Positions 23,667 to 36,252 of a stretch of 64,000 bases of DNA are shown piece by piece. The notes under the pieces are model-generated. The model did not search any database, was not told the origin of the DNA, and worked only from the letters and a program-made list of their open reading frames with translations. Origin of the DNA: Delphinus delphis (taxonomy: Eukaryota; Chordata; Mammalia; Artiodactyla; Delphinidae); contig NC_082701.1 of assembly GCF_949987515.2 (NCBI RefSeq), forward strand, positions 35,047,755 to 35,111,754, in the 5' to 3' direction. Numbering within the stretch: position 1 is the first letter of the stretch; each line of letters begins with the position of its first letter. A program made the position numbers and the translations under genes.

Positions 23667-26600
23667 GCATGTGTGTTTGTTTAAATTTTAGTTCAGTTGT
23701 GGTCAAACAATTATAGATGTTGGAGTTCGAATCAATATATTATAGGTCATTTTTTTAACATGACATATAATAATATTGTGTATTTTAATAATAACCTACC
23801 CCAGAGGCTGCAGATTGACAGGAGGCATTTCTGAAACCATTGCAGTGGTATTTATTATACCAAAGTTAACATAAAAGTTGTATTGAATTATATATGTTTA
23901 TTGCCCTTTGAAAATTGAAACCCTGCAACTTCATCACAGAACTTATAGCTAAAAATTAAACTAGCTGACTCTCAGGATTTTTACAAAAAAGTATATCTTT
24001 TAAATTCAATATAAAAATAGAAAATTTTGTTCTGAATGAAAGTCCTTATATTTTGCAACAAAACAAGAAAATAATTATAATTATTTGGCTATTCTTTATT
24101 TCCAAAATTTTTTTTTTAGTTTCTTATTAGCATAGAGGACTTATGTCTACATAAATACTATGGCAAACATACACTGGCATGTATAGCTATTTCATGTTCT
24201 TTACTCATGCGGTTAAAGGGGAAAAAAAAAAGAGGAACTTTGTTCTTTAATGTATTTTGTTTCTAGTTTAGTAATTAACAGTGTGTAGAATTTCGGAATT
24301 CTGATTTCCTGAGTCCTCTAACTGATTGTAGACTCAGGAATTCTATACATTTTAATTCCTGCTCAGACAGAACTGACATTCAAATTCAGAGGCCCTGAGC
24401 TTGTCTCCTATTTTATCTGTGGGCTGGAGAGAGAAAAAAATAATGCCTAGAATGAGAATTTGCATTCTTGTGCTCTATTACTCCTTATACTGATTCAGAT
24501 TTTCTGGAAAATTTCTCAACATCTTTAATTAATACCTCTTATGATTTTTGGCCTTAACTTTCTTAACATAATATTCTTTTTCTTTAGTTTTTCAGGTCCT
24601 TCTAAGTTTATCAAAGTCCTGGTTTTGATGCTACCCACCTTGCTCTTGCATTACACTGTGTCTTTGTGTCTTCTTTCATACTCCTCTTCCTCACTTCTGT
24701 ATTTTTAAAAGAAAAATACCTTGATTGATTTTGTCTTAGCATAATATCGGGGAGCTTAGGGTTATATTCTGGCTTGCTGTGACTTAGGACAACTGGTTTT
24801 ACATCTAAGAGATTTAACCTCTTTATGAATAAAGTGAAAGAATTAGACTAGTTTCTACAGTGTTCCATAGGTTCTTCAAACAACTTTGTCTGATGATTTC
24901 CACTTCTTTTTACAAATATGTTTTATTTAATAGTTTGCAAAATATTAACACATATGTTATATTTACATTTTTGCACCTATCAGATCAATTTCTTTGCAGT
25001 ATGGAATTAATTTAAATAAACATATTAGTGATCATTTTGCTTAAGCCTAGCATAACTAGATTTCAAAATAGGTCTTTGTACTTTTATAGTTTGTACTTTA
25101 GAGAAGTTTTTCATTGACCTATATATTCTATTATGTTTGATTAACTTGTCTGAGCCATTGCTCAAATATATCTCGCCTTTCTCTCTTCAAGATCTTTCAT
25201 AAGAGCCACTACATTTAGAGGATTGAGTCCAATACTCACCTCTGAGCTTTTCAAGATTTTTTCCTACTCTCATTTCTAGAGAAAGAGTAATAAGGAAGGG
25301 TCAGTGAATTGAGAGGAACTTGATTTCTAGGTCTGGGAGTATTAGCATGCCTGAGTATCACTCAGGTGAGAAGTAAAGACCACCTGGCTTCTAAGACCCC
25401 TGTTAGCATGAAAAGTCTATGATGGCAAAATAAAACTGATGCCATTATGAGTGTATAGGCCTTAATCTTACATCAAACACAGGAAGAACAAACTACTTGT
25501 ATATGAATGAATTATCCAAAAAAAGGAAAAGTGAGGTCCTCTATAATCAGTATTTTAGAGCTCCTGGGGCCCCAGTTCTCTTCTAGACCCCATGTCAGAC
25601 TTTCTATTCTAATAGGAGGATAATGACTTGGGCCTTAAGTGTAGCATTAATGAGCAACACTTATTAACAATTAGAGAGAGCAGCAAGTGTCAGAGAATAA
25701 ATGTCTCATTTAGGGATACATTTTTTCAAAAATTATTGAGAGTATGGATTATTTTTGCATGAAGCATTCCCTAGTCCAGTAGGTCAGAGAAATCTGTGTA
25801 CTACTTACTTCTCTGCTTACAGAGAATCTTACACTTTTGACCTTGATTCCTCAGGAGAGGATATGACATCCCAGAAGGAGCCAAACATTATTTCTGCTGA
25901 TCTCAGCATTTCTTTCTCTCTGACCCATCCCCACTAGCTTATACCATCCATCTTCATGCACAACTGATCTTCTGCATTACCTAAATTTAGCTACTCTCTT
26001 TCCCTTATCATATGGTCCAACAGTTCCAGGTCTAGAGGTCATTCATTTGAATAGGCTCACAATGATCCTAAAAAGACCAGAACAAGACTTTCCAAGTATT
26101 TAGCAGTCAATGCTTTGTGGAAAGTTTTTCACATAATTAAATAATACTTCTTCTTTACAAACTCTTTTTTTCTGTCATTATAATTCAAACAGTTTCCCCA
26201 AAGGTCATGTGTTAGAAGTTTGCTTTAACAGCTATCTTACAACTATGTCACTAGTGAGAAGTTAAAAAAAAATCAGTTTAACATAAATGACGTGCAATAA
26301 TTCTACTTCTTATAATGCCAATACCATAATTTTGAGCACATCTGCATTATTAAAAATTGCTTACTTTAGAATATTGGCTTCTTGTATCTGATTTGCCTGA
26401 TGATGGTTAAATACAGTATATTCATTAGCATTGCACAAAAGCTCCTAATAGCACTTAATATGTTTTCCAAGTAAACTTTAATTACAAATTCTCACAGTGT
26501 GTGAGATAGTCTAGTTTTGCCAAAGCAGAGGAGATTTAAAATGTTTAGCATGATGAAAAGGAGGAATTTTTAAAAGCTTGCAAGACAGTTGATAAGCTCA

Positions 26601-26927
26601 GTTCTATAATAGCTGGTGAGTTCAGCACCATCTCTCTATGTATAGAACTGTTTACAAAAATATCATCATTTTTATATTTTACTAAAATACATTACAATGA
26701 ATATTTGAAACTTTTACACAGGATTACAATACATCAAGTTTATTTTAAGATTAATCTAGCAAGGAATATTGTCATTGTGAAAGATGTGTGGAACTAAGAC
26801 CTATTCTAATATTTTATGAAAACATTATTAAAAAATCCATCATTAGTTGCATTCTCCCTCAGGTCTCCAAGCTCAGTTAAAGTACATTAAACTTATTTTA
26901 AAATCAATACGGAATTTTTAAAGTGTT

Positions 26928-26940
26928 CCCCCCCCCCCCC
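26928..26940 (+). repeat. Homopolymer C run
   Basis: Thirteen consecutive C. Long C runs are rare in AT-rich DNA and error-prone in sequencing, so the exact length is uncertain. Confidence 0.8.
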
Positions 26941-27204
26941 GGCACAAAGTGAAAGTGGGATATGTTTATTTTAATCTCCCTAAACACCAATACCTAATAT
27001 ACATTTCAGGACCATGTACTTCCCCCAAAATATTATTTTATTAAATAAATAAGCATTTCAAATTTTATGTTTCAATTATTTCCTTGACTTAATAGGAAAA
27101 TCTTGCTACTTGGATACTACTTGTGTTTATTTGGTATTGTTTTGTATCTCAAGGGTGTATATTTATTTTCATACCTGTTCTAAGGATGCATATGTACCCA
27201 AATT

Positions 27205-27519
27205 TTATCAGTCACTGGAAAAACACACAACTCAAAAAATCTATAGAGACATAAAAGGACAAATGTTGTATAATTCCACTCCTATGAAGTATCTAAAGTA
27301 GTCAAAATCATGGAAACAGAAAGTAGAAATGTAGTTGCAAAGGTCTTGGCAGGAGGAGGGGTAAATAGTGTTTAATGAGTATAGAGCTTCAGTTTTGCAA
27401 GGTGAAAAAGTTCTAGAGTTATGTTGCAAACAATGTAAAATACTTAACACTACTGAACTGTATACTTAAAAATGGTTAAGATGGAAAATTTAATGTTGTG
27501 TGGGTTTTTTTTCCTCAAT
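27205..27519 (+). mobile_element. L1M-type 3' UTR fragment, ancient
   Basis: It follows the typical old L1M 3' end: 'aatgttgtataattccactc', 'atcatggaaacagaaagtag', 'gttttgcaaggtgaaaaagtt', 'actgaactgtatacttaaaa', 'atggttaagatgg'. The large purine microsatellite lies just beyond where its poly(A) tail would be. Confidence 0.75.
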
Positions 27520-27682
27520 TAGAAAAGGAAGGAAGAATGGACAGGGACAAGGGAGGGTGGAAAGAAAGGAAGGACAGAAGGAAAGGAGAAGGAAAGAAAA
27601 AGAAAGAAAGGAAGAAAGGAAGAAAGAAAGAAAGAGAAAGAAAGAAAGAGAGAGAAAGGAAGAAAGAAAGAAAGAAAGAAAG

Positions 27683-27760
<78 letters not shown>

Positions 27761-27852
27761 GAAGGAAGGAAGGAAGGAAGGAAGGAAGGAAGGAAGAAAG
27801 AAAAAGAAAGAAGGGAGGAAGGAAGGAAGGAAGGTAGGAAGGAAGGGAGGAA
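27520..27852 (+). repeat. Large GAAA/GGAA microsatellite
   Basis: About 330 bp of nearly pure purine, first mixed AAAG/GGAA, then a long (GAAA)n, then GGAA. It probably grew from the A-rich tail of the preceding L1M. The Lys/Glu/Arg-only open frames here are translation artefacts of the repeat. Confidence 0.95.
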
Positions 27853-28833
27853 ATTTCTGCTTGTTGATTTTATTTTCTTCTCATTGTCTACTGACTTTTT
27901 TCTCTTCTACTCTTCATTTCAAGTACCACTCCATAGTGTCTGTTTCCTCATTGCTTTGGTGTATCACAATTATTAATAGCCCCAATTCAATTCACTGTCC
28001 TTGCTCTGGAATTTTTAGTTTATGTTGTTAATTTCTTAAAATTTTCTGATTTTCCTAATATAATTCCAAGGAGAGAATATGGTTGTCTCAGCTCATTCTT
28101 TTTCATTGTTCACATCATATTTAGTTGGCTCTCTTATTAACTACATTGGCTCAGGTGGCAAACTCTGATTTAATAAACAGTATTCAGGTGAAATGATTTG
28201 AATAATCATTGTAGGGTTTTACCTTAAGCAGTAAGTAGCAATGTTTCTCTTAGAATATGTTGTAGTTGCAGTGGCTGTATAATTGACAGATTGAGTTCAT
28301 CTGCTCTTTTCTCTTTGATCCTCTTAGTCAGCTTCATTTGTTTTCATCTCATTCCCACAATTTTTTTTATAACACAGTTCTTCCCATTATTCCTCAATTA
28401 TCCATTTTCTTCTCCCTTTCATATATTATTTACAAATATTCACATAAATATGTAAGTTTAAGGTTAAAAACTGTGCACTTTTCATTCAGTATTTATGGTG
28501 CCTAACCCAACACTGAAAATGTTTGATAAATATTTGTTGAATATCTGTCCATTGCAAAGTCATTGAATGAAAATATAATTGGTAAGGAGAGCCTATATAT
28601 GGGAGAACCATGATTTTTCTTTAGTCTCTAACAATCATTGTGGTGATTTCTGGAATTTTACCAGTTGTATTGGGTCACAATAATTCACAAAACAATGTCT
28701 TTAGGAAGGGGTCTGTGGGTAACTCTTTTGTTTATTTCTCATGCCATAAGTGATAGCTCTGAGTTCATCATCATGAATATATTAATTAGTTTACCTTTCA
28801 AATGTGTCTTCTATTTGCCAGTATTGCATATTT
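27853..28833. other. Unique AT-rich sequence, no gene seen
   Basis: No exon recognised. About 28,480-28,560 ('gataaatatttgttgaatat') resembles the 3' end of an L2 or MIR, too short to assign. Confidence 0.5.
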
Positions 28834-28849
28834 TCTCCAACCATTTTTT

Positions 28850-29149
28850 AAATAAATTTATATATTTATTTATGTATTTATTTTTGGCTGTGTTGAGTCT
28901 TCATTGCTGCATATGGGCTTTCTCTAGTTGTGGCGAGTGGGGGCTACTTTTCATTGCAATTCATAGGCTTCTTATTGCAGTGGTTTCTCTTGCTGTGGAG
29001 CATGGGCTCTAGGCATGCCGGGCTCAGCAGTTGTGGCTTACGGGCTTAGTTGTTCCATGGCATGTGGGATCCTCATGGACCAAGGCTCAAACCCATGTCT
29101 CCTGCAATGGCAGGTGGATTCTTAACCACTGTACCACCAGGGAAGTCCC
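28850..29149 (-). mobile_element. CHR-type SINE, long form
   Basis: On the minus strand it starts 'gggacttccctggtggtac' and ends in AAAT repeats next to 28,850. The 16-bp target-site duplication 'tctccaaccatttttt' is at 28,834-28,849 and 29,150-29,165. The SINE body retains the complete head that the copy at 16,731-16,994 lacks. Confidence 0.95.
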
Positions 29150-29165
29150 TCTCCAACCATTTTTT

Positions 29166-30789
29166 TATATCTTCATGGAGAATCATGAAATCCTTCTGAC
29201 TTTTATCCCATTGGATTTTATTTTACTCTCTGTCATAACTAAGAGCCACCTTAGTGGCTTAGTGAAGAGAGTTTGTTATTTCTTTATTAACATAATAAAT
29301 ATGTCTGCTTGTAGTTTGAAAGTCCACTGTTGCCAGTCCAGAGAAATGAGGCGTTCTTCTTATTTTTATCATAAAGCCAGTTACCAGTCAATGACAATCC
29401 CTGTTCATCCCCCACAGCAAAATGCAGCCAATCTTTTCTGAAGCTAAGTCCCACATAAATGTACTTTTTTAAAATTCATACAAGAGTTTTCAAAGTTTAA
29501 TTAATTTAGAGAAGAAGTTGTAAGTTTCTAGTCATCATACCATAATTAGACATGTATACTTGAACAAGCTATTTCACCACTATGTTCCCATTTATGTATT
29601 TGTAAAATTAACCCCCAGAAGAATTTCGCTGTTGACCTTTCCAACAAGTGAAAATACAAAATTCTCTGGTATTGACAGCCCAACACTACTTTTGATTGCA
29701 AATTATAGAATCCTCATCTACTTCATAAAATCATCAATTTTCTGGGCCAAAAGTCTGGGCAAAAGGACTGGACACAATTTTCACTCTAGACCAAAAGAGA
29801 TTTGCAATTGAAAAGTATCTAATAGGAAATTAAACTAAATTATTTCTCCTCTTGGATTTGTACACTTTAATAGCTATTGTATAAAATTGCCCAAGAGATA
29901 CCAGTTGTCATTGGAATTCAATCTAAAAATCCCTGTACCCAGAGGTGGGAGCTCATTCTGTATTGATACAATTTGTGCTTTGACAGGATGTAGAGCTGGT
30001 TTTCTATCCATCCAATGAAGTATCTGTTTTTTTGAGCTCAATATCCCATTAGATATTAATACTGACTTTCACCTGGCAGAGATGAAACTTAACCTGGTTT
30101 ATTTTTATGTGTTTAACACACTTTCTCTTTCAAGAGAAAATTTCTACTTGATCCCCTAGACAAATAATGAAAACACCAAAAAGCATAATATAATATGTGC
30201 TTTGCTTACTAACAGTTGCTCAAAATTGAGTATATGCAGCACACCTGGATAAGCTAAATACATTTTTCAACTTCTATGGTGACCTGTCACTCTAAATACT
30301 GTATTTCAGTTGCTTTTATCCATAGTATCCCCCACAATTAGTCTTTGTAAATGAGATTCATATTTCCATGTGGTCTCTGAAGCAATTTCCCATGGTTTCG
30401 CACAGACCCCCAAGCTCCAAACATTATGAATATTTTTCCATATACATTATAAACCTCTCTGCAGCATGGCTGTGAATCATTATAATTTTGTTATGTCAAA
30501 TCCGTAGGTGATAGAAACAATAAAAAAGAAACCAAGGAAAGGCTCACGCTACATTTTAGCAAATTATTTCTGACCAGTTTGACATCTCTGTATAGTTTTA
30601 AGGAATGTGTTCATTCTCTTCTTCTCACACGCTTTTGCCATTGCCCTTTATCTCACATAGTAAGTGAATATAGTGAAAAAAACACCTGGAACCTCTGCTC
30701 TCTTCTTGTGTCTATGTCACCCTTATCAGATTTATATAACAATATTAGGGAGAACTTGGCAAATGAGAGGAGCCCACATGACACCACAA
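29166..30789. other. Unique sequence, no gene seen
   Basis: No exon, RNA gene or recent repeat recognised. Short open frames such as 29,560-29,811 have no family resemblance I can identify. Confidence 0.5.
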
Positions 30790-31400
30790 TCCTAACACAA
30801 TCATTGTTTTTATTTTTGTATCAGTTGTCTTCTAGACTTTATATGAATAACTATTTTGGCATAGTCAAAAATAGAATATTCATATGCTTACTTTTGGCAT
30901 CTTTGCTGGACATTACATTGTATGCATGTTTTAAATTGTATTATATTCATAATTATCTTTTACAATAACTTAACTTCTTTGATTATTAATTTAATTCAAT
31001 GCCAATAAACTTCTTAGGCAAAATATATGACTTGTTTCATGGATTTTGAAATACATGGCAAATTTCTTTCCAAAAATGTCACAAAATTTTTTATTGCCAC
31101 GTGCTGAGCTACATATGACAATAGCAAGTTCATGTATCCTCACCGGCACTAAGAATTGGATTTTCCATATTTAGTGACAATAAATTATATCTTATTTAAA
31201 TGTACAATTTATTTCATTAAAATAGGGTTAATAGTTTATAGAAATCTTCAAATTTATTATATATTCTCATCATTTTTTCTTGCTTATTTAAACATTAATT
31301 TCTTAATATTATTGTGTAAAACTTTTATGTATCTTTTATATAATCATTATGTTAAACTTTTGCCACATTTCTTGAAATAATTTTCCTTGACTGTTTTTGA
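30790..31400 (-). mobile_element. Possible ancient L1 3' end, heavily diverged
   Basis: Plus-strand phrases ('ttggcatctttgctggacat', 'catggcaaatttctttccaa', 'tcatgtatcctcaccggcac') parallel the inverted 3' portion of old L1M elements. The divergence is large and the boundaries are vague. Confidence 0.35.
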
Positions 31401-32202
31401 ACAGGACAATTATCTTAGAACAATTTTATATTTTAGGTAGTTGATCAGGATTTTCTCTTTTAATCTTTCAGTGCCTCTTACAAACATAGTTTAAGTTTAT
31501 TTTGTCAACAAATTTTGCTAAATCTAAGATACTGTAAGACAAATTGTTGATTGGAGGGAACTTGGAGTTTCTATAACAAAATATCTTAATATTTAAGAAA
31601 TATGCTGGAGCTAATGATACAACTGAATCCTTTACTTTTTTCTCTATTTTGAATTGCTACCTAAAGATGTCTTTTCAGATATTGGTAACCGAGAACATTA
31701 TTACTTCTTATTGGAATTCAAGAAGTCATTTATATAAACTGATATTTGCATAAGCTTGTGCTAATTAAAATTATTGCTTTAAACCAAAGAATTTCTGTCT
31801 AATGAGTGCCACTGTTTGGCAGAACACTAACATTTCTCTCTTTGCAGTAGCCTATACAAAAATACTATGCCCATACAGAAGGTTAAAGAACCCTACCCTG
31901 TAGAATTCCAGCCCCCTCAAAAGCCAGGTTATGTATCTTAAATATATCCTCTGGCCAATAACATCCATTTCAGAATGAAAACACCATCTCCTGACCCAAA
32001 TCTTCTTGGCGAGAATCTTAAGTAATGGTGAATGGTATGTGACAGGAATTTTTATTTAAGTTTTAAAATAAATAATAAAGAAAGACAATATCATAATAAA
32101 TTAGAATCTTCACTGGTGAGGTCTTATATCTGTGTGTTTTTCACAAAAAGCTCTTTAGATGAGACTGATGGGAAGTTCTAGTAACGAATGATGACTACAA
32201 AA
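31401..32202. other. Unique AT-rich sequence
   Basis: Nothing recognised. Confidence 0.5.
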
Positions 32203-32311
32203 AGAATCGATACATGTATATGTATAACAATCACTTTGCTGTCTACCTGAAACAAATACAATGTTGTTAATCAACAGTGTTCCAATATAAAATAAAAATT
32301 TTAAAATAAAG
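32203..32311 (+). mobile_element. L1 3'-end fragment
   Basis: 'gtataacaatcactttgctg' and 'tacctgaaacaaatacaatg' followed by 'aatataaaataaaaatttta' match the terminal 3' UTR of an L1 group common in cetartiodactyls. Only the last ~110 bp is present. Confidence 0.7.
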
Positions 32312-32937
32312 AATGATGGCTATAGCATATAGTGAAATAGAGCCGTATGTATAAAAAAAGTCTTTTAGACTCCTAAGTTATTTCTAAAAATATTCTGATT
32401 ATTGAATGTCTTGCTTCATTCAAACTCCTGCTCCCCTTGACCCAGGCTCCAAATTTCTCCTGGATTTCATCTTTAATCCCACTTCCATGATTTGGGGGAC
32501 CATTTCACTTTTACCAGTTAATGTGGGTTGTGATTAAGTTAAATGAAAATAGAATGATTATTTGTAAGCAAACCTTACAATATATTTAAACTTAAAATTC
32601 CATTTTACTTAAGAGGAAACTGGACCCCAGAATGTAAAACTGTGTGTCCAAAGTCACCATTGATGACCACCTAAGGTGGGACATATACCCATAATATTCA
32701 TATCACAAAAACAGTGATAAGCTACTTCTCTATATACTCACAGATATGCCCCTAAGGAAAGATATACCATGCAGGTTTGCCAGGAAATGTTTATAGGGTA
32801 ACTTATAATTTGAGTAAGAGTTTATACAGGAAATATGAGAGGTAGATTTGGCAACGTTTAAGAAAATCTATTTATCATGTATTTCCTGGATAGTAGTGCA
32901 AATTTCCTTCATTTTGTTATGAACAGAGTTCTTGGCC
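32312..32937. other. Unique AT-rich sequence
   Basis: A weak MIR-like phrase ('aagaggaaactggaccccag', about 32,612) is the only recognisable text. Confidence 0.45.
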
Positions 32938-33194
32938 TTCCTTAATTAATAGAAATTGATACGTGGCCAGACAAGAAATTCAGGCAAGGGATCCCTGCTG
33001 CAGCAGGGGGGAGCAAAAACAAGTAACACGTTCCCTTGCTTGCTCCCCGAGGGGGTCGAGCTGGTTCCTTACATGAGGTGAGGTAGGGGTGTGTCCAGGG
33101 GGTGGGCCAGAGGGGTGGCTTAGGTGGTCTGCCCACCCCTTTGGTGGTGTTGAGTTCAGAGGGCATGCACAGTACCCTGCTTTTACTCTCAACA
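32938..33194 (-). repeat. Possible solo LTR fragment
   Basis: A GC-rich island in AT-rich DNA. On the minus strand it would begin 'tgttgagagtaaaagcaggg' at 33,194, a plausible 5'-TG LTR start. I could not fix the opposite CA end or a target duplication. Open frames at 32,942-33,195 are Pro-rich translations of this GC-rich text. The alternative is a different GC-rich dispersed repeat. Confidence 0.35.
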
Positions 33195-33621
33195 CCCTGT
33201 TTTTTCAGAAGTGGTAGTTGGGCTTTTGGTCTTTTTGTATATAGTTGTCCATAATTTGCCCCAACTCTGCATGTATGTAGTCATTTTTAGTCCCTCATAG
33301 TTTCTTTGTATTTTGTTACTCAAGGAGACATTGGTTTATGTGCAAGCACTGCAGCAAATAGTCCCAGGTCCCAGGCCCAAGCTTCTCATTTTGATTCACT
33401 TAATACCATAAGTCCCCTACATAAAAACCTTCAAGTTGTGAGCTTTCAAAGATGTGAACGTGCATTTTCATGTCCAATAACGTAAGTTAGTTCACGTCTC
33501 TAGCATACATTTTATTCTGTCATGTGCTTGCATCCTCTACAAAGTGGTTTTCCTTCTGTGTACTTCACTGTACAGTACTGTATGGAGTACAGTAGTACAG
33601 TATCTTTATTTCAAGCCCAGG

Positions 33622-33729
33622 ATGTCCAGAAGAAAGCATAAAAGCAATGGTGATGTAGCTGGTACTGCTAAGAAGCACCAATTGATAATGATGGAAACAA
33701 AAGTGAAAATAATTGAAAGAATGGAGTAA
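33622..33729 (+). pseudogene. Tigger transposase N-terminal remnant
   Basis: An open frame starting MSRRKHKSNG (35 residues before a stop at 33,727) resembles the start of Tigger/pogo transposases: a basic leader, then 'ETKVKIIERME' at the head of the Psq-like DNA-binding helix-turn-helix. It is followed by stops, and the remaining DNA-binding region is disrupted before the L1 at 33,939. It cannot encode a functional transposase. Confidence 0.7.
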
Positions 33730-33931
33730 GGCAAAAAGATTATAGGCACAAATTGCAAACTCTGTGAAACAGGAGTTTAAAGGCACTAACTATCCAAGTG
33801 GGGAGATTGTTAGTAAAGCAGGTGGAATGGCAATCGAGCAGCAGGAGATGATAAATGAGGAGTTGCCTGTCCGCCACCTGCTAAAGATGAGGATGTATCA
33901 CCCATACCTGCTGCTGGAATTTCTCCCCAGG

Positions 33932-33938
33932 AAGAGAT
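33932..33938. repeat. Candidate target-site duplication of L1-C, left copy
   Basis: 'aagagat', matching 41,392-41,398 after the A-rich tail. At only 7 bp this is suggestive, not proof. Confidence 0.5.
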
Positions 33939-36252
33939 ACACCAGAAATACATCTACACGTGGAACAACTCCTACAGAACACTTACTGAACTCTGGCAGA
34001 AGACCTCAGACCTCCCAAAAGGCAAGAAATTCCCCACGTACCTGGGTAGGGCAAAAGAAAAAGAATAAACAGAGACAAAAGGATAGGGATGGGACCTGCA
34101 CCAGTGGGAGGGAGCTGTGAAGGAGGAAAGGTTTTCACACACTAGGAAGCCCCTTCGCGGGCAGAGACTGCTGGTGGTGGAGGGGGGAAGCTTCGGAGCC
34201 GCGGAGGAGAGCACAGTTACAGGGGTGCGGAGGGGAAAGCAGAGAGATTCCCGCACAGAGGATCGGTGCCAACTGACACTCACCAGCCCGAGAGGCTTGT
34301 CTGCTCACCCACTGGGACAGGAGGGGCTGGGAGCTGAGTCTCGGGCTTCGGTCGGAGCCCAGGGAGAGGACTGGGGTTGGGGGCGTGAACACAGCCTGCA
34401 GGGGGTTAGTGCACCACGACTAGCCGGGAGGGAGTCCAGGTAAAAGTCTGGACCTTCCAAAGAGGCAAGAGACTTTTTCTTCCCTCTGTTTCCTGGTGCA
34501 CGAAGAGAGGGGATTAAGAGCGCAGTTTAAAGGAGCTCCAGAGATGGGCACGAGCTGCTGCTAAAAGCGCAGAACCCAGAGACAGGCACGAGACGCTAAG
34601 GCTGCTGCTGCCGCCACCAAGAACCCTGTGTGCGAGCACAGGTCACTATCCACACCCCGCTTCCGGGGACCCTGTGCAGCCCGACACTGCCAGTGTTCCG
34701 GGATCCAGGAACAACTTCCCCAGGAGAACGCACAGCACGCCTCAGGCTGGTGCAACGTCACGCTGGCCTCTGCCACCGCAGGCTTGCCCCACATCCCATG
34801 CCCCTCCCTCCCCCAGGCCTCAGTGAGCCAGAGACTCCGAAGCAGCTGCTCCTTTAACCCCGTACTGTCTGAGCAAAGAACAGGCGCCCTCTGGCGACCT
34901 ACATGCAGAGGCGGGGCCAAATCCAAAGCTGAGCCCCTGGAAGCTGTGAGAACAAAGAAGAGGAAGGGAAATCTCTCCCAGCAGCCTCAGATGCAGTGGA
35001 TTAAAGCTCCACAATCAACTTGATGTACCCTACATCTGTGGAATACATGAATAGACAACAAATCATCCAAATTGAGGAGGTGGACTTTGAGAGCAAGATT
35101 TTTTCCTCTTTTTGTTAGTGTGTATGTGTATGCTTCTGTGTGAGATTATGTCTGTGTAGCTTTGCTTCCACAAATTGTCCTAGGATTCTATCCATCCTTT
35201 TTTTTCTTAATAATTAATTTTTTTATTTTAATAACTTTATTTTATTTTATCTTCTTTCTTTCTCTCTCTCTCTCCCTCTCCCTCTCTCTCTTGCTTTCTT
35301 GCTTTCTTGCTTTCTTTCCTTCCCTCCTTCCTTTAGACAACAAATCATCCCAAAATGAGGAGGTGGACTTTGAGAGCAAGATTTATGATTTTTTTCCCCT
35401 TTTCCTATTTTTGTGAGTGTGTATGTGTATGCGTCTGTGTGAGATTTTTGTCTGTATAGCTTTACTTCTACAATTTGTCCTAGGGTTCTATCCGTCCTTT
35501 TTTTTTTTTTTTAATTTTTTCTTTCTTTTTCTTAATAATTATTTTTTTTTACTTTAATAACTTTATTATATTTTATCTTACTTAATTTTATTTTACTTTA
35601 TTCCCTTTTTTCCTTCCTTCCCTACTTCCTTCCTTCTTTATTCCCTCCCTCCCTCCCTCATTTCTTTCTTTCTTTCTTTCCTTCTTTCTTTCTTTCTTTC
35701 TTTCTTTCTTCTTCTACTAATGCTTCTTTCTACTTTTTCTTCACTTTATTCTGAGCTGTGTGGATGAAAGGCTCTTGGTGCTACAACCAGAGTCTGTGCT
35801 GTGTCTCTCAGGTGGGAGAGCAAACTTCAAGACACTCGTCCACAAGAGACCTCCCAGCTCCACATAATATCAAATGGCGAAAATCTCCCAGAGATCTCCA
35901 TCTCAACATCAGCACCCAGCTTCACTCAATGGCCAGCAAGCTAAGGTGCTGGACACCATATGCCAAACAACTAACAAGGCAGGAACACAACCCAACCCAT
36001 TAGTAGAAAGGCTGCCTAAAATCATAATAAGTCCACAGACACCCCAAAACACACCACCAGATGTGGACTTTCCCACCAGAAAGACAAGATCCAGCCTCAT
36101 CCACCAGAACACAGGCACTAGTCCCCTCCACCAGTAAGCCTACATAACTCTCTGAAGCAACATTAGCCACTGGGGACAGACACCAAAAACAACGGGAACT
36201 ATGAACCTGCAGCCTGCAAAAAGGAGACCCCAAACACAATAAGATAAGCAAA
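33939..36252 (+). promoter_or_regulatory. L1-C 5' UTR, slightly 5'-truncated
   Basis: GC-rich to about 35,020, then two related modules starting at 35,054 and 35,335, each followed by a pyrimidine tract (35,250-35,333 and 35,590-35,712). The loss of the extreme 5' end removes the YY1-type site that normally positions L1 transcription, so promoter output from this copy is doubtful. Confidence 0.75.
35054..35720 (+). repeat. Duplicated module with pyrimidine tracts in L1-C 5' UTR
   Basis: Same two-copy module as at 1,273-2,010. Tract composition differs: CTCT/CTTG-rich after the first copy here, against pure CTTT in L1-A. The tracts have evolved independently after a shared duplication. Confidence 0.85.

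Larger units (their letters stand above)
21602..27204. other. Long AT-rich stretch with no young transposon and no gene
   Basis: About 5.6 kb without a recognisable SINE, young L1 or exon. Possible very old L2/MIR-like traces occur at about 24,770-24,860 and 25,150-25,260, but I would not assign them. It contains a (GT)n tract (23,636-23,662) and a 13-base C run (26,928-26,940). The longest open frame is 65 codons and unremarkable. Confidence 0.55.

Noticed and set aside
27498..28031. 177- and 158-codon plus-strand open frames rich in Lys/Glu/Arg
   Set aside because: They are translations of a GAAA/GGAA microsatellite; a tetranucleotide repeat lacks stops in several frames. Not proteins.
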